Shown: positions 10,936 through 21,325, numbered from the stretch's first letter. The stretch: 64,000 nt of DNA from Notospermus geniculatus (GCA_002633025.1 NMRB01000976.1:170304-234303), one strand, 5' to 3'. The notes: a model not told the origin generated them from the sequence alone. Made by a program: numbers and translations.

Positions 10936-11028
10936 CTGAGAACACAGGGTTCCTAGCGCTCGCACTCTTCGTGTGCGGTGACGAAGGGAGCGAGCGCTAG
11001 GAACTCCTGAATCACATTATGTTCTCAG
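10936..11028. repeat. Short hairpin element
   Basis: CTGAGAACA and GGTTCCTAGCGCTCGC pair with GCGAGCGCTAGGAAC and TGTTCTCAG further right. The loop again contains ACTCTTCGTG and ACGAAG, as in 6232-6322. Confidence 0.65.
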
Positions 11029-11261
11029 GATGTTCCGTCCGGTGAGACGCAGCGATGAAGGTGAGGTGCCGCAAGGGATTTCCATCTTTTTATGGCTTCA
11101 TTGTGGGATAGCCCGAATTGCTAGAAGCAGCGTGCATAGTGGAAGCGGTCTACATGTCACCTGTAGGAGAAACAACTCCCCAGGAAGTGGATGATCTTTG
11201 TAAATTGAACGAGATTATAGAAGCCCACCACCACTTGTTCCTTTTTACCTAACCTGTGAGC

Positions 11262-11390
11262 TATAGTCATGAGGCGGTGACCGCCGTCAGCAGTAGTCCG
11301 TCAGCAGGGCACGTTTTGTAACCGGATTGTCTCTTGTGCACGGGACATACAAACATGAACTGTGGTCACTCGTCGCCCGGCAATAGCTTT
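11262..11390 (+). repeat. Fragment of the GTCCGT repeat family
   Basis: GTGAGCTATAGTCATG, a degenerate GTCCGTC stretch, and GCAGGGCACGTTTTGTAACC recall the fuller copies at 49713-49990 and 54255-54520 (inverted). The rest of the family sequence is missing here. Confidence 0.55.
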
Positions 11391-11448
11391 AAACCCCTGA
11401 GTGTTCCCCTAAAACGAGAATGTTCAAAATTTTCTTTGAATTTCTTAG

Positions 11449-11767
11449 GAGTATGGAAAATCCAGCCCTAGATGTATCACCTGAGGGGGAAGCAGAAGCG
11501 GTGCACGGTAGCCAAACCAAACCATCACAACAGCAACAACCAAATCAACAACCAATATCAGCCACAACCAACAACCAATATCAGCCACAACCACTACTAC
11601 AGGGGATGCAACCATATCCATACCCACAACAGCCATATGGTCCACCCCAACCGAACGTCATAATGTGCAGTCAGCCCGAAGAAGAAGAAGACGTTGAATA
11701 CAACTTCCCGAAGGCGACGAAATCTGGGGGAGCTCTGATCGGAATGGGTGTAACACAACTGTGCCTA
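11449..11767 (+). CDS. N-terminal exon of a Q/P-rich MS4A-like membrane protein (truncated)
   Basis: A 3' splice site (TTTCTTAG, 11441-11448) precedes the ATG at 11453. The protein begins MENPALDVSPEGE and continues through a long glutamine/proline tail with PYPYPQQPYGPPQP, an acidic patch EEEEDVEY, then KATKSGGALIGMGVTQLCL. The last block has the look of the start of the first membrane helix in MS4A/CD20-type four-pass proteins. From about 11768 the frame enters sequence related to foldback element FB1 and a MITE, so the helix is not completed and no 5' splice site is evident. It is either a broken exon or a dead gene. The tail composition resembles that of the C-terminal exon at 29470-30090. 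Confidence 0.45.
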
Positions 11768-12180
11768 TACTTGGGCTTTGGCTCCAAATTGAGGACTGGT
11801 TGGTACACTGAAAAAAAAATCCTAATCACGTTGAGTACCTTCGGGGTACTCGTTTTGTCCGTGAGATGAGTAGAAAGGTACTCAAATTGAGTAGAAAGGT
11901 ACTGATAGCGAGTAGAAAGATACTCATAGCGAGTAGCAAGGAACTCCAAATGCAGCTCCTTGGCCCGATGAGTACCCAATTAGTACCTTTCTACTCATCT
12001 CACGGACAAAATGACTGATGAGTAGCCCAAAGTACTCAACATGAGCCGAAATTTTTTTTCAGTGTATGTTTTTCTCGAATATCTCCAAAACAGTGGGATA
12101 GAGAAAATTGGTCCCGACATACGGGAAACTCCCACTTACCACATCGTTTCATCCAGGCCTAAAATTTTCTAAGTTCAGTT
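11768..12180. mobile_element. Fragment of foldback family FB1 with a nested MITE
   Basis: Around the MITE at 11806-12064, sequence such as CGAATATCTCCAAAAC and GAGAAAATTGGTCCCGACAT matches the FB1 arm. It continues into GGGAAACTCCCACTTACC, which is found inverted at the left edge of the second FB1 copy (about 23120-23140). Confidence 0.55.
11806..12064. mobile_element. Palindromic MITE, 259 bp, TA target site
   Basis: The ends are CACTGAAAAAAAAATCC and GGmAATTTTTTTTCAGTG-like inverse, flanked by TA at 11804-11805 and 12065-12066. Inner arms (GTTGAGTAC, GTCCGTGAGATGAGTAG) also pair. The centre is a run of GAGTAGnAAGGTACTC units. It sits inside an FB1 fragment. Confidence 0.8.
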
Positions 12181-12626
12181 TTGGTCACTATTGTTAGCGG
12201 GAGTGGTGGTATGAATGTAAGAGCCTTATTGTCATGGGATTATTGGTATTGCCCACCAAGACGTCCTACACCATAACTTTGGGTTTGGTTCACCTGATTG
12301 GAGGCCATATGGTTTTCGTCAATACAATATCAGCGTTAACACGGTGCATTTCGATCAGCTGTGCATTGGGCCTAGAGCTGCAACAAAAGAGGTGAATGAA
12401 AGTGGAGGTTATTCGCCGTCGGCGCAAAATGGGATTTTTTTTCCTGGTGGTTGTACATCCCTTTACAGCCTTCGATATCCCGCCGTTAAATCCTATGATT
12501 GGCCTAGCATGGGAGAGAATCGCGATCCTGAAGCGTAGAATACACTGTATTGAGCCAAGAACCATTGAGCTCCATGCTAACTTGGCTCGTTGTTGGCTCT
12601 TGTATTTGTTGTAATGCAGGAGGAAA
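12181..12626. other. No gene recognised
   Basis: Overlapping ORFs occur on both strands without domain features. I see nothing else. Confidence 0.35.
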
Positions 12627-13531
12627 CCTGGGACCGTATGCATAAAACATCTTAAGTGAAAAATTTCCCTTAAGGTCGATCTATAGTCATTGGGTTTTTC
12701 CCAGACTAACACATTCCAAGGGACTCACTGGCGTGAAACTGAATGAATCATAATGAATAACAATTGCCTCTACTCTGTTCGCCAATTTTAGGCCGCGCTA
12801 GCGCTCAAATAGATCTTATTGTTGTCAGTCAGTTATAGGTCTTGGCATTCAACGGTCTGCTGATTTGCGCATGTAATATCTGGAAACACACCATATATAG
12901 TGAACGTGTGTTGCAAATAGTAAACAAACCCACGTGAAGAATAAAGTTTCAAACTTGCGAGCAGTTTTTCTCCCACTTTTATAAACATTTTTCAAACTTT
13001 GAAAATGGAAATGTGTTGTTCACCAAATGGAGCTTGTCCGTATAACAGCCGATTCTGGGTTTTTGAAGTAAATGTCCGCGATATTCACGAAAAAGAGAAA
13101 ATTATTAGGAGTAAAAGCTAAACTTTGTTAATTATAAGCATAATTAACATATGTTTTTAAAAAATCTGCGGTTATACCGACATGCGCTAGGTATGGCTGC
13201 GTCTTTTCCAACAGAGTTTGCTTCGATGCGACAAAGCATGTTGACGTAAAATTGCTCAAGGAAATTTTTTCGGCCTTTCCAACAAAGTAATTTTTCTGGG
13301 CACTCCGGATATAGGATCCAGTTATTTAGGGTGAAAATTCACTTAGATGCTTCATACGTAACGTACCATATTAGAAATGTTTTTGTAATCATTGTTATCA
13401 ATGAATTATCACAAGTTAAAGTTGGGCAGTTCAGCGCCACGCAATGGGTATAGATCGACCTTAAACTATTGTTCCAAACAAAAGATAAGGGAAATTTTAC
13501 ACTTAAGAGGTTTTATGCATACGGCCCCAGG
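12627..13531. mobile_element. Long member of the GTATGCATAAAAC MITE family (M2)
   Basis: The ends are CCTGGGACCGTATGCATAAA and its inverse ending GCATACGGCCCCAGG, with inner inverted blocks (TTAAGGTCGATCTATA). The two short family members at 46059-46162 and 46519-46622 have the same termini and almost no interior. The 0.9-kb interior here has no recognisable transposase but could be closer to the parent element. Confidence 0.65.
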
Positions 13532-13571
13532 GTCCATATTCATAAACATACTTAAGTCAACGTGTGATTCT

Positions 13572-13599
13572 TATCATCATCATCATCATCATCATCATT
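13572..13599 (+). repeat. (ATC)n microsatellite
   Basis: About nine ATC units in a row. Confidence 0.95.
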
Positions 13600-14203
13600 A
13601 TCATAATTGGCAGCTATATAACCCGCGAGGGTTTTTAGCTGATCATATCGCGTTAACAATTGCGGTCACGTCTATTGCGCAGGGTAGCATGTGACGCAGA
13701 AACTAAAGTCCATTATAATTATGTCGATGTCCATATATGTAACACACTCCCGCCAGTTGCCAGTGTTCTTCTTCTTCCGACTTCATCCAATCTATGGATC
13801 CAAATCATTTCGTCATATCCATCGTGATACCCATCCTGGCGAGAGAAGAATAAGTCCCGGAAATTAGAGGTAATCCTCATAGTCATACAATACATAATCA
13901 TCAATAACATTATACAGATCAGTCGTCGTATATTTTGTCTTAATCATAACACTTAATCGCCTTTGCGCTGAACCATTATGACTTGGCTATTTATATCCAT
14001 AATACAATATCTACACCTTATTTACTACTGTTCGAAACTTCTAAATTGACAGGTCTCACAGTTTAGCTATATACATGTACACTTAAGAAATACAATTCAT
14101 CAATACACCAATCCCTTATGTACAACATCTTCACGATCAAGCAACATGGATGGCGACTGCGCTGTGCTGCGGCAAATAAAGAAAAATAAAGAAATAAGCG
14201 AAG
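13600..14203 (-). other. Probable LINE 3' region and flank
   Basis: No gene is visible. This is downstream of the LINE reverse-transcriptase ORF on the minus strand and probably holds its 3' UTR. I cannot place the 3' terminus, as no clear tail repeat or target duplication is visible. Confidence 0.4.
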
Positions 14204-16309
14204 CTATAGATCAAAATACTGATCGCAAATAAATGTCAATTCGTAGATGATAGCAGAGTATCGCATAGATATAAAACCGAGGAACTGAATCAGCCAAGCA
14301 GAGTTGAAGGAGGAGAAGGGAGGAAGAGATATAAAGGCAAAAATAGTGCTTAATAAAGAGGTCAACTCTGAAGCATCATCTGAGCGTATATAAATTTTAC
14401 ATGAATGTCCTCTTGTACCTGTTGATGGAACGGATAAGTGCAAGCTGTTGTAGTTTTCGGGGGATTTAAAGTACTTGTACAGTTCAATCATATCCCCCCT
14501 CCGTCGTCTATGAGCCAATGATGGTAAATGCAATCTTTGCAGCCTATCTGAATAAGAGAGGGTAGCATCTTTGCAAATCCATTTAGTTGCACGCCTTTGA
14601 ATCCGTTCTAGCGCTTCGATTTCCTCTACGGTTTTAGGTGTCCAGGCTGAGTTGCCATATTCCAGAATTGGCCTAACAAGAGTCTTGTAAAGAGTCGGAC
14701 CTGCAGCCGCATTTAAGTATTTAATGCTACGTTTTATAGTAAACAAAACTTTATTAGCCTTGCTAACTATGTTCCTGGTATGCGTACCTGACCTCAAGTC
14801 ATTCGTAATAGTGATTCCCAGGTCTTTGGCTTCCAATGTCTCTTCTAAGTTCTGCCTGTGACCTGTCACCGTAGAATTCATAGTATATGTGAAGGGTGGC
14901 GGTGTTCTGCCAATTCTTAGTACAGTACATTTAAGTATGTTAAACTTAAGTTGCCATCTGTCTGCCCACTCTGTTAGACTGTTGATATCCTGTTGTAGTT
15001 TGTGGCAGTCGTTTATTGTACGAATCATCCTGTACACTTTGCTGTCGTCTGCGAACAGTCTTATCATGCTGTCAATACCATTTGGCATATCATTTATATA
15101 TATTGTGAAGAGACACGGGCCCAGAACGCTCCCTTGAGGAACACCGCTCTTGACTGTCTTCGATGATGAACTGCAACCATTTAATACCACAGACTGCCTT
15201 CTATTGTAAAGGAAATTCTGTATCCATTTGTGTAATTGACCTGTTATACCGTAAGACTGCAACTTACTCAACAGCCGTGCATGAGGGACTGTGTCAAATG
15301 CTTTCTGGAAATCAAGATATATAATATCGACGCATTTCCCTTCATCGATGAAGGATGTCCAGTCTTCCATGCAATCTATAATGTTAGACTTACAACTCTT
15401 TCCTTGGACGAAGCCGTATTGATTGATGTTTAATAAGCCATGATCTCGCAGGTATGTGGTTATGTGGTCTGTTATGAAAGATTCCATTATTTTACAGACA
15501 ATCGAAGTTAAGCTTATGGGGCGATAGTTCTTTGCCAGATCTTTCTCTCCTCTTTTGAAGATAGGGGTAACACGAGCAGTTTTCCAGTCAACTGGTACAA
15601 CTCCCTCCTGCAGCGATTTATTGAAGAGCATGGATACAGGTACAGCTAGCTGCTCTGACAACTCTTTGATAACTCGGCCTGATAACTCATCAGGGCCAAC
15701 TGCTTTATCCACTTTGACAGCTTGGAGTTTTTTTAAGACTTGTTGTGCAGTGATCCTCAGGTCGCCAATCTTTTCGCTGGTTACATCTCCCAAGGTTGGG
15801 ATGTGGTTTGTATTTTCTTCAGTAAACACACTGGAGAAAAATTCATTCAAAAGTTCGGCCTTTTCCTTGTCATCCAATGTTAACCTACCATCATCTTTAC
15901 GTAGCTGTCCTAGGGAATGTGTGGCTCTCACCTTTTTCTTGACATAGGACCAAAAAACTTTTGGCTCTGTTTTACATTTTTTTGCAAGGTGCCGTTCGAA
16001 TTTCTTTACTGCTGTCCTAACTTCCTTCCTAGCTTGATTACGAGCTTGTGTGTATACTTGATAATCTTCCCCATCCCTTGTCGTCAGAAACCGTCTCCAT
16101 GCATGCTTCTTTGCCTTTACTTTCTTCAAAGCATTTTCATTTGCCCACAAGGGTTTAAAATTCTTCCTAGCATTAGGGCCTGATTTCCTCGTTGGAATAT
16201 AACGTTTCTGTAAGTTTTCCAAGCTTCGTTTTATTAACTCCCAGGACTGTTGCGTATTCAAATTGTCTAATTGCTCAGGGAGGTTGATTCTTGTTAATTC
16301 CCTTCTCAT
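14204..16309 (-). CDS. LINE ORF2, reverse transcriptase part
   Basis: This 701-residue open frame carries the non-LTR reverse transcriptase. A linker with VGPDELSGRVIKEL is at about 204-217, NYRPISLTSIVCKIME at 261-276, YLDFQKAFDTVPH at 331-343 (first catalytic Asp), SGVPQGSVLGP at 388-398 and FADDSK at 419-424 (catalytic Asp pair). A C-terminal ALERIQRRATK thumb-like block and a RGHS motif follow. After RGHS the sequence no longer looks like the usual family tail, so the last 70 residues may be shifted or replaced. The enzyme copies the element RNA at the nicked target. The first Met lies just after the MITE insertion; the natural ORF2 continues upstream into the endonuclease. Confidence 0.9.
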   Translation of the reverse strand: MRRELTRINLPEQLDNLNTQQSWELIKRSLENLQKRYIPTRKSGPNARKNFKPLWANENALKKVKAKKHAWRRFLTTRDGEDYQVYTQARNQARKEVRTAVKKFERHLAKKCKTEPKVFWSYVKKKVRATHSLGQLRKDDGRLTLDDKEKAELLNEFFSSVFTEENTNHIPTLGDVTSEKIGDLRITAQQVLKKLQAVKVDKAVGPDELSGRVIKELSEQLAVPVSMLFNKSLQEGVVPVDWKTARVTPIFKRGEKDLAKNYRPISLTSIVCKIMESFITDHITTYLRDHGLLNINQYGFVQGKSCKSNIIDCMEDWTSFIDEGKCVDIIYLDFQKAFDTVPHARLLSKLQSYGITGQLHKWIQNFLYNRRQSVVLNGCSSSSKTVKSGVPQGSVLGPCLFTIYINDMPNGIDSMIRLFADDSKVYRMIRTINDCHKLQQDINSLTEWADRWQLKFNILKCTVLRIGRTPPPFTYTMNSTVTGHRQNLEETLEAKDLGITITNDLRSGTHTRNIVSKANKVLFTIKRSIKYLNAAAGPTLYKTLVRPILEYGNSAWTPKTVEEIEALERIQRRATKWICKDATLSYSDRLQRLHLPSLAHRRRRGDMIELYKYFKSPENYNSLHLSVPSTGTRGHSCKIYIRSDDASELTSLLSTIFAFISLPPFSSFNSAWLIQFLGFISMRYSAIIYELTFICDQYFDL

Positions 16310-16351
16310 GGCATCATAATTTCCACGGTGATATAAGAATTGAGGCTTATA

Positions 16352-16627
16352 CAGTACAGGTCACAATTGACATCCCTAAATTCGCGTAAGTTATGCGTAA
16401 GTCACTCGTAACTTACGCAACAACTCACGAGCTATGTTACGCGTAACTTATGAGGTGAGTTACGCGAATTTCGCTAGCTACACAGTGATTTACAAGGCGA
16501 GTTACGCGATTTTGGCGAGTTACGTGGTGAGTTACGCAAAACCAAAGCCGTGAGTTACTCGTAAGTTACACGTAACCTACGAGTAACTTACGCGAAGCCG
16601 TAGGGATGTCAATTGTGACCTGTACTG
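16352..16627. mobile_element. Palindromic MITE, 276 bp, inserted in LINE ORF2
   Basis: The ends CAGTACAGGTCACAATTGAC and the exact inverse are flanked by TA (16350-16351 and 16628-16629). The interior is a ladder of GTAAGTTACGCG-type words in both orientations. Discounting the element and one TA, the ORF2 frame runs through without a stop, so this is a clean late insertion. No coding capacity. Confidence 0.9.
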
Positions 16628-16629
16628 TA

Positions 16630-17352
16630 GCTGATGTGATTGTCAGGTGATTGGCTCCAGGGCAGATTGATTTCCACGCATATAACGTCATGATCACTAC
16701 TTCCCAACGGAGCATCATGTACTACACTGCGAACTGTTTCAGGTCGTTTGGTAAAGACCAAGTCTATCGTGCTGGATTGCTGTCCAATTCTGTGTCTCGT
16801 TGGTTGTGCAACGTGTTGAGTTAAGCCTGCATCAAGTGTTGCATTTAAAAACTTTGTAGCTCCATGTTGGTGCGATTCTTGACAACTTACGTCTTGCCAT
16901 TGTATCTGACGATAATTAAAATCACCACACATTACCATCTCAGTTGTTCGTTCAGTGTCCTGCATGAGCTGTGATATGTGCCTAAGAAGTAAGTCGTTCA
17001 AATGCTCCTCATTGTTAGGGCTACGGTATAAGCAACCAACTCTGAGGTACTTTCCAGAAGTGGACATGACATCAATCCAGACACTGTCATTGTAACCTAT
17101 CGTGGGATTGTATACATTTGAACATAAGGCTTCTAAAGTATATATTATGACCCCTCTACCTTCCAGTTCTAAATTTCCTGTCAGAGAATAGCCCTGTAGC
17201 TGCACATCCTCCGCCCTGAGTGGTTGTCTAGTACTCTTAGGTTTCGCCTCTGTGATACAAATTATGTGTGGAGCGTGACATTTAGCTGCCAACTGAAGGT
17301 GGTGCATTTTATTTGATAATTGGTCAGCATTCGTATACATAATCTTCAACAC
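16630..17352 (-). CDS. LINE ORF2, AP-endonuclease part
   Basis: About 240 residues match APE-type endonucleases of non-LTR elements: TNADQLSNK (active-site Asn), CITEAKPK (metal-binding Glu), CLYRSPNN, MVMCGDFNYR, STIDLVFT and LGSSDHDVI (catalytic His). It nicks the target DNA to prime reverse transcription. The first ATG is at 17352, but the frame is open upstream through KSGDNDRPGW into the end of ORF1, so a non-AUG or reinitiated start is possible. The 3' end is interrupted by the MITE. Confidence 0.9.
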
Positions 17353-17407
17353 TCCATTTGAGTCCGGTTCGGGTGAAGTTGTGTTATGAGTCCATCCCGG
17401 CCTGTCA

Positions 17408-18691
17408 TTATCCCCACTCTTGTTGAGTATCCCCCTTTCGGGGATTACCTCGAAAGGGCCGCTTAATAATCCGCTGGTCCCGTATCATGAGATCAGTTTC
17501 GCCCGCCGCCTGCCGGCGTTCGACCTCCTGTCTCAGTCTCTTGTATTCTTCTCTTTCTTCCTTGCTTCTATCAGGGGCAAAGACTAGTTCCAAGTTCTTT
17601 GAGGCTTCTGAGTTGCGTGCTACGTGATAATAAAGTTCCCGCTGATGCGTTGAGATGAAGAAAACTCGTGTCGGTCTCCTGTGTTCCTTACCGGTCCTCT
17701 TTCCCAGCCTATAAGCCGTCCTAATGCCAGCTGCTTGATGTGGCACTGATGTTGAGGTTAGACTCAGCAAGAGAGTGATGTCTTCTTCCTTTCTAATGTC
17801 TGGATTAACACTATCCGATTCTGGCAAGTTATGAATAATTAAATTCTTTGCTCGCTCATCTTTTTCCTTTTGCTTGTCAATAGCCTCCGCCTGCATGTCA
17901 TGCATCTCTTTAGTCAAGGATGATTTCAGCTGCGAGTGTACTTCGGACTTTATTGTACTGGATTCTTCATTTACTTTCAAATTTAATATTGATAGTTTGT
18001 TGTTTACGATTGAGATCTTATCATCGATCAGCTTCTCAAATAACAGCAGTTTCTTATCTACTGCTGCTTCAACCACCTGTTGAACTGTATTTGTAACTGA
18101 CTTCACATTCTCATCAATATGACCAACCTTGTCTACTAACGAGTCGACCTGGGCGCGCATTTGTGCATTTTCTTCTACCACCTTTGCGAGCATCGACTGA
18201 ATACCTATCAAACTTTGATTGACATTGTCTACGTCAAGACCCTGTGTATTTGGGTAGGGATGTTCCACAAAGTCGATTCCAGCAGGCCTTTTAGCTGTCT
18301 CCTGTGTCCGGCCAAAATCAAGTGAGGTATTGGGATGCTGCTTCCTCTTAGATCGTACAGATTGCCCACTTCTAGCAGTGTCGCTTTCACGTAAAGCAGG
18401 AAGATTAGGGATAAATGTAGGAGGTGATGGGAGTTTACGAGAACTCCGTGGTGTAGATGTGAATGAAATTCGTCCTGGTTTACATGGACTTGATGCATTT
18501 ACCTCCATCTTCGCACTTAAAGAATCTCTCATTATTGAGGTATTCATGAGGTTGAGTGCAGCTAGGTTAGCTTCATCCGTGATTTGGCCACTATGTATTT
18601 CTGTAGTGAGACTAACAGGTCCACTTAATTGGATACTGGAAGACGTTGCCCCCACCGCAGACGCCACAGATGAATTCTCAGAGTTACTCAT
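17408..18691 (-). CDS. LINE ORF1 protein
   Basis: 427 residues. The N-terminal half is Ser-rich and disordered. A coiled coil follows (about 160-280, with QMRAQVDSLVDKVGHID and heptads). Next comes a globular RNA-binding-like domain with LIIHNLPESD, RLGKRTGKEHRRPTRVFF, LVFAPDRSKEEREEYKRLR and RDQRIIKRPF. This layout is typical of ORF1 in CR1/L2 and other Jockey-superfamily LINEs (nucleic-acid chaperone, RNP formation). The frame is intact. Confidence 0.85.
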   Translation of the reverse strand: MSNSENSSVASAVGATSSSIQLSGPVSLTTEIHSGQITDEANLAALNLMNTSIMRDSLSAKMEVNASSPCKPGRISFTSTPRSSRKLPSPPTFIPNLPALRESDTARSGQSVRSKRKQHPNTSLDFGRTQETAKRPAGIDFVEHPYPNTQGLDVDNVNQSLIGIQSMLAKVVEENAQMRAQVDSLVDKVGHIDENVKSVTNTVQQVVEAAVDKKLLLFEKLIDDKISIVNNKLSILNLKVNEESSTIKSEVHSQLKSSLTKEMHDMQAEAIDKQKEKDERAKNLIIHNLPESDSVNPDIRKEEDITLLLSLTSTSVPHQAAGIRTAYRLGKRTGKEHRRPTRVFFISTHQRELYYHVARNSEASKNLELVFAPDRSKEEREEYKRLRQEVERRQAAGETDLMIRDQRIIKRPFRGNPRKGDTQQEWG

Positions 18692-18844
18692 TATGCTAAT
18701 GTATATTAGCTGTGGTCAATTCCTGACCGGATAATAATTATTAACCGAGTAACAATCAAGACAAGAAATAAAAATATAGTGAGAGACTGTAGGCTAGTTG
18801 GGATTAACTAACTAAACAACATAATGCAAGGTGCTAGGCAACTA

Positions 18845-19648
18845 CAGGGTGTATCAGAAAAAATTAGACTCTCGAAAAAATCATCATAAAATAAACATAG
18901 AGATGAGTTTTGAAAAACTGTATATATCCCTTTGTAGAGGTTGTGATTCTGCATCGAATGATACCAGTGTCATTGTTTACACTTCACGTTTCAATGAGCA
19001 GGGACCGTTTGAATTTTGAAAAATTGAAGTCCTTTGCGCACGGAAATGTGAGGGTTAAAATTGAATCTGTCACAGCGAATGAAAAGTTTAGACTGAGTTT
19101 TACATACGTGCCGAAGCGTTTTTTAAATAATTAATCCCTTCACCCTCTAACCCGGAAACAAAAAGTCTCATTTCTGAGTTGATCCTCACAAAGTGTGAAG
19201 AAACGGGCTTTTTTAATGTGGCCTGACCATTTCTGGCTTGTGGCCAGTGGTGCGGATGAAAAATGGTCAGGCCACAGTAAAAAAATTATGTTTCTTCACA
19301 CTTGGTGAGGATCAGCTCAGAAATGAGACTTTTTGTTTCGGGGTTAGAGGGTGAAAGGATTAATTATTTAAAAAACGCTTCAGCACGTTAGTAAAACTCA
19401 GTCTAAGCTTTTTATTCACGTTGACAGATCCATTTTTAACCCTCACATTCCCGTGCGCAAAGGACTTCAATTTTTCAAAATTCAAACTGTCGCTGCTCAT
19501 TGAAACGTGAAGTGTAAACAATGACACTGGTATCATTCGATGCAGAATCACAACCACTACAAAGGGATATATACAGTTTTTCAAAACTCATCTCTATGTT
19601 TATTTTATGGTGATTTTTTTGAGAGTCTAATTTTTCTGATACACCCTG
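18845..19648. mobile_element. Foldback element, 804 bp, TA target site
   Basis: Almost the whole element is two inverted arms of about 390 bp with few mismatches. The ends are CAGGGTGTATCAGAAAAA and inverse, flanked by TA (18843-18844 and 19649-19650). The CAGGGTG end is shared with several mariner-like ends in this window (27528, 31109, 31527, 31619). The centre has a further GTGGCCTGACCATTT inverted pair. No transposase is visible; the ORFs mirrored in both arms are by-products. Confidence 0.9.
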
Positions 19649-19650
19649 TA

Positions 19651-20430
19651 TAGCAAGCACATGGCACACGACGTCAAATGGTCAGTAGATAAAAAAACTT
19701 ACTGCATACAAAGGAAAGGATTACTTACTTCTACTTGGTCTTGTCCAGTTCCCAGGCAGAGCCCATACGCCGCACGAGCAAACTGCTATGAATGAAGAGA
19801 GAGGGGAGCCAGTACTGATGTCTAAACTACACGACAAGCACGCAGCTCTTTACATTCGCAAGCCAGTTACCTGATGTTTACAGTCGTCCGTTAAAGTTAA
19901 TACCACACTGGACCGTGCATTAATACTAATACCCAGCCGAATATAATCATGTAATAATAATACAGGCTAGGCAGGGCAGGCTATATAGCTATGTCATGCA
20001 TGCACAAAGAAAAATTGTTCACCCAGATTGATCGCACAATCCGCTCAATTACTATACCGGTAGCTCTTGACTAATCAGCTAATCATGCCCCCAACACATC
20101 ATGACATGCATAACAGAGACCACACAGCGCACCTGTGGCTGTGCCCGCCATGTACATACATACAATGCATTCACCATTCAACAGTGCCAGTGGGTATAAA
20201 CAATATGGCGTCAACGTCAGGCGGGACACTTAAACTCAAGATACAAGTTTCACCCTAATCTCACAAGGAACATCCCCAGGTCATATGAATCTTCTAGAAT
20301 ATTGTCATTCTTCACCACACATTATTCTTCACGAGTACGATAAGAATTCCGCTAATTTCCACATAAGTATCACTCCTGTGTAAAAATGCGTCGCTACCCC
20401 GCGCATGCGCAACCTACCATCCAATGTTTT
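19651..20430. other. No gene recognised
   Basis: Short ORFs only. A few CATGCATG-like words occur. I see nothing else. Confidence 0.4.
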
Positions 20431-20515
20431 GTTTTGTGTTGAACAAAGGGTAAGTGTCACACTTAGACTTAAGTAGTTTTATGAATATGGGCCCAGGGCC
20501 CGTATTCATAAAAGC
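20431..20515. mobile_element. Remnant of GTATTCATAAAG MITE family (M3)
   Basis: TTTTGTGTTGAACAAAGGG, followed by TAAGTGTCACACTTAGACTT and TTATGAATATGGGCCC, matches the right half of the elements at 41011-41107 and 46167-46277. It is followed at once by an oppositely oriented end, GGGCCCGTATTCATAAA. Confidence 0.6.
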
Positions 20516-21142
20516 TCGGGGTGTTAGTCGGTTCAATTGAAGATGCCGAAATTAATGTTTTATCGTCTATTCGCCAAAATTTTCATTAAATTTGAGTAAA
20601 ATGACTTGGTAGTTGGGAAAGACGGAGGGTTTAGAATTGTTGTCAGGGAACGAGTTTTGAATCCCCGATCAGTGCCCCCCCAAAAAGGGTCATCGATTGA
20701 CGGAATAAGCCGCATTGTACAATAGGATTTTCAATTTGTGCCATGGAGTAACGTCACTTCCGATCGGGGATTTCTGTGTTTTTCGTTGTCGTTAACAGCC
20801 GGGAGCCGGGTAAAACACCCGGCTGATAACATCTGTCTACCCGGCTGAAAAAAATAGCTGAACCAAAAAAAGTTTTCAGAGTAAACAAAACTGGTTGTAT
20901 TCTATTGATCTGAAAGTCCCACGTGGTGTAGTGTTTATTCAATTCAACGTTTTCTGCTTAAATGGCCGACGTGTGGTGTTCCATACTTGATATTGCTCCC
21001 CATATCGCACCTAATTGATGCGTGTGTGGGCAAAAAGACGGAAAAATTGAGGTGGCCGGGGTGCTGAAATCCTGCCTCAGGTGCCAGGAAATCGCATCTC
21101 ATGGCTTCTGGAAAAAAAATCTCTGGGGGAGGACCCCCAGAC
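20516..21142. other. No gene recognised
   Basis: A short hairpin AGCCGGGT-AAAAC-ACCCGGCT lies near 20811-20831. No exon is recognisable before the gap. Confidence 0.4.
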
Positions 21143-21230
21143 NNNNNNNNNNNNNNNNNNNNNNNNNNNNNNNNNNNNNNNNNNNNNNNNNNNNNNNNNN
21201 NNNNNNNNNNNNNNNNNNNNNNNNNNNNNN
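21143..21230. other. Assembly gap (N run)
   Basis: 88 unknown bases, followed directly by an A-run. ORFs that appear to cross it are not evidence of coding. Confidence 0.95.
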
Positions 21231-21239
21231 AAAAAAAAA

Positions 21240-21325
21240 CAGTTGCCCGACAGGGAGTCGAACCCGCAGTATTTGCTTCATGTGCAGGTCCTCGAACCAC
21301 TACACCACGAGTGACCGGCTGACCG
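21240..21325 (-). mobile_element. tRNA-derived SINE head
   Basis: On the minus strand TGGTGTAGTGGTTCGAGG (box A-like) and GCGGGTTCGACTCCC (box B-like) have tRNA spacing, and a T-arm can form. The anticodon arm is irregular, so this is a SINE head or tRNA pseudogene rather than a working tRNA gene. The sequence downstream in SINE sense is lost in the gap. Confidence 0.55.

Larger units (their letters stand above)
14204..18691 (-). mobile_element. CR1/L2-type LINE, nearly full length
   Basis: In order on the minus strand lie an ORF1 protein (18691-17408), an AP-endonuclease segment (17352-16630) and a reverse transcriptase (16309-14204). ORF1 and ORF2 are out of phase and the ORF2 frame stays open upstream into the end of ORF1, so the ORFs probably overlap or are nearly contiguous. 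A 276-bp MITE splits ORF2 between endonuclease and reverse transcriptase. The 5' boundary lies between 18691 and the foldback element ending at 18845; the 3' end is unresolved. Confidence 0.9.

Noticed and set aside
18330-18734. 134-codon plus-strand ORF
   Set aside because: Antisense shadow of LINE ORF1.
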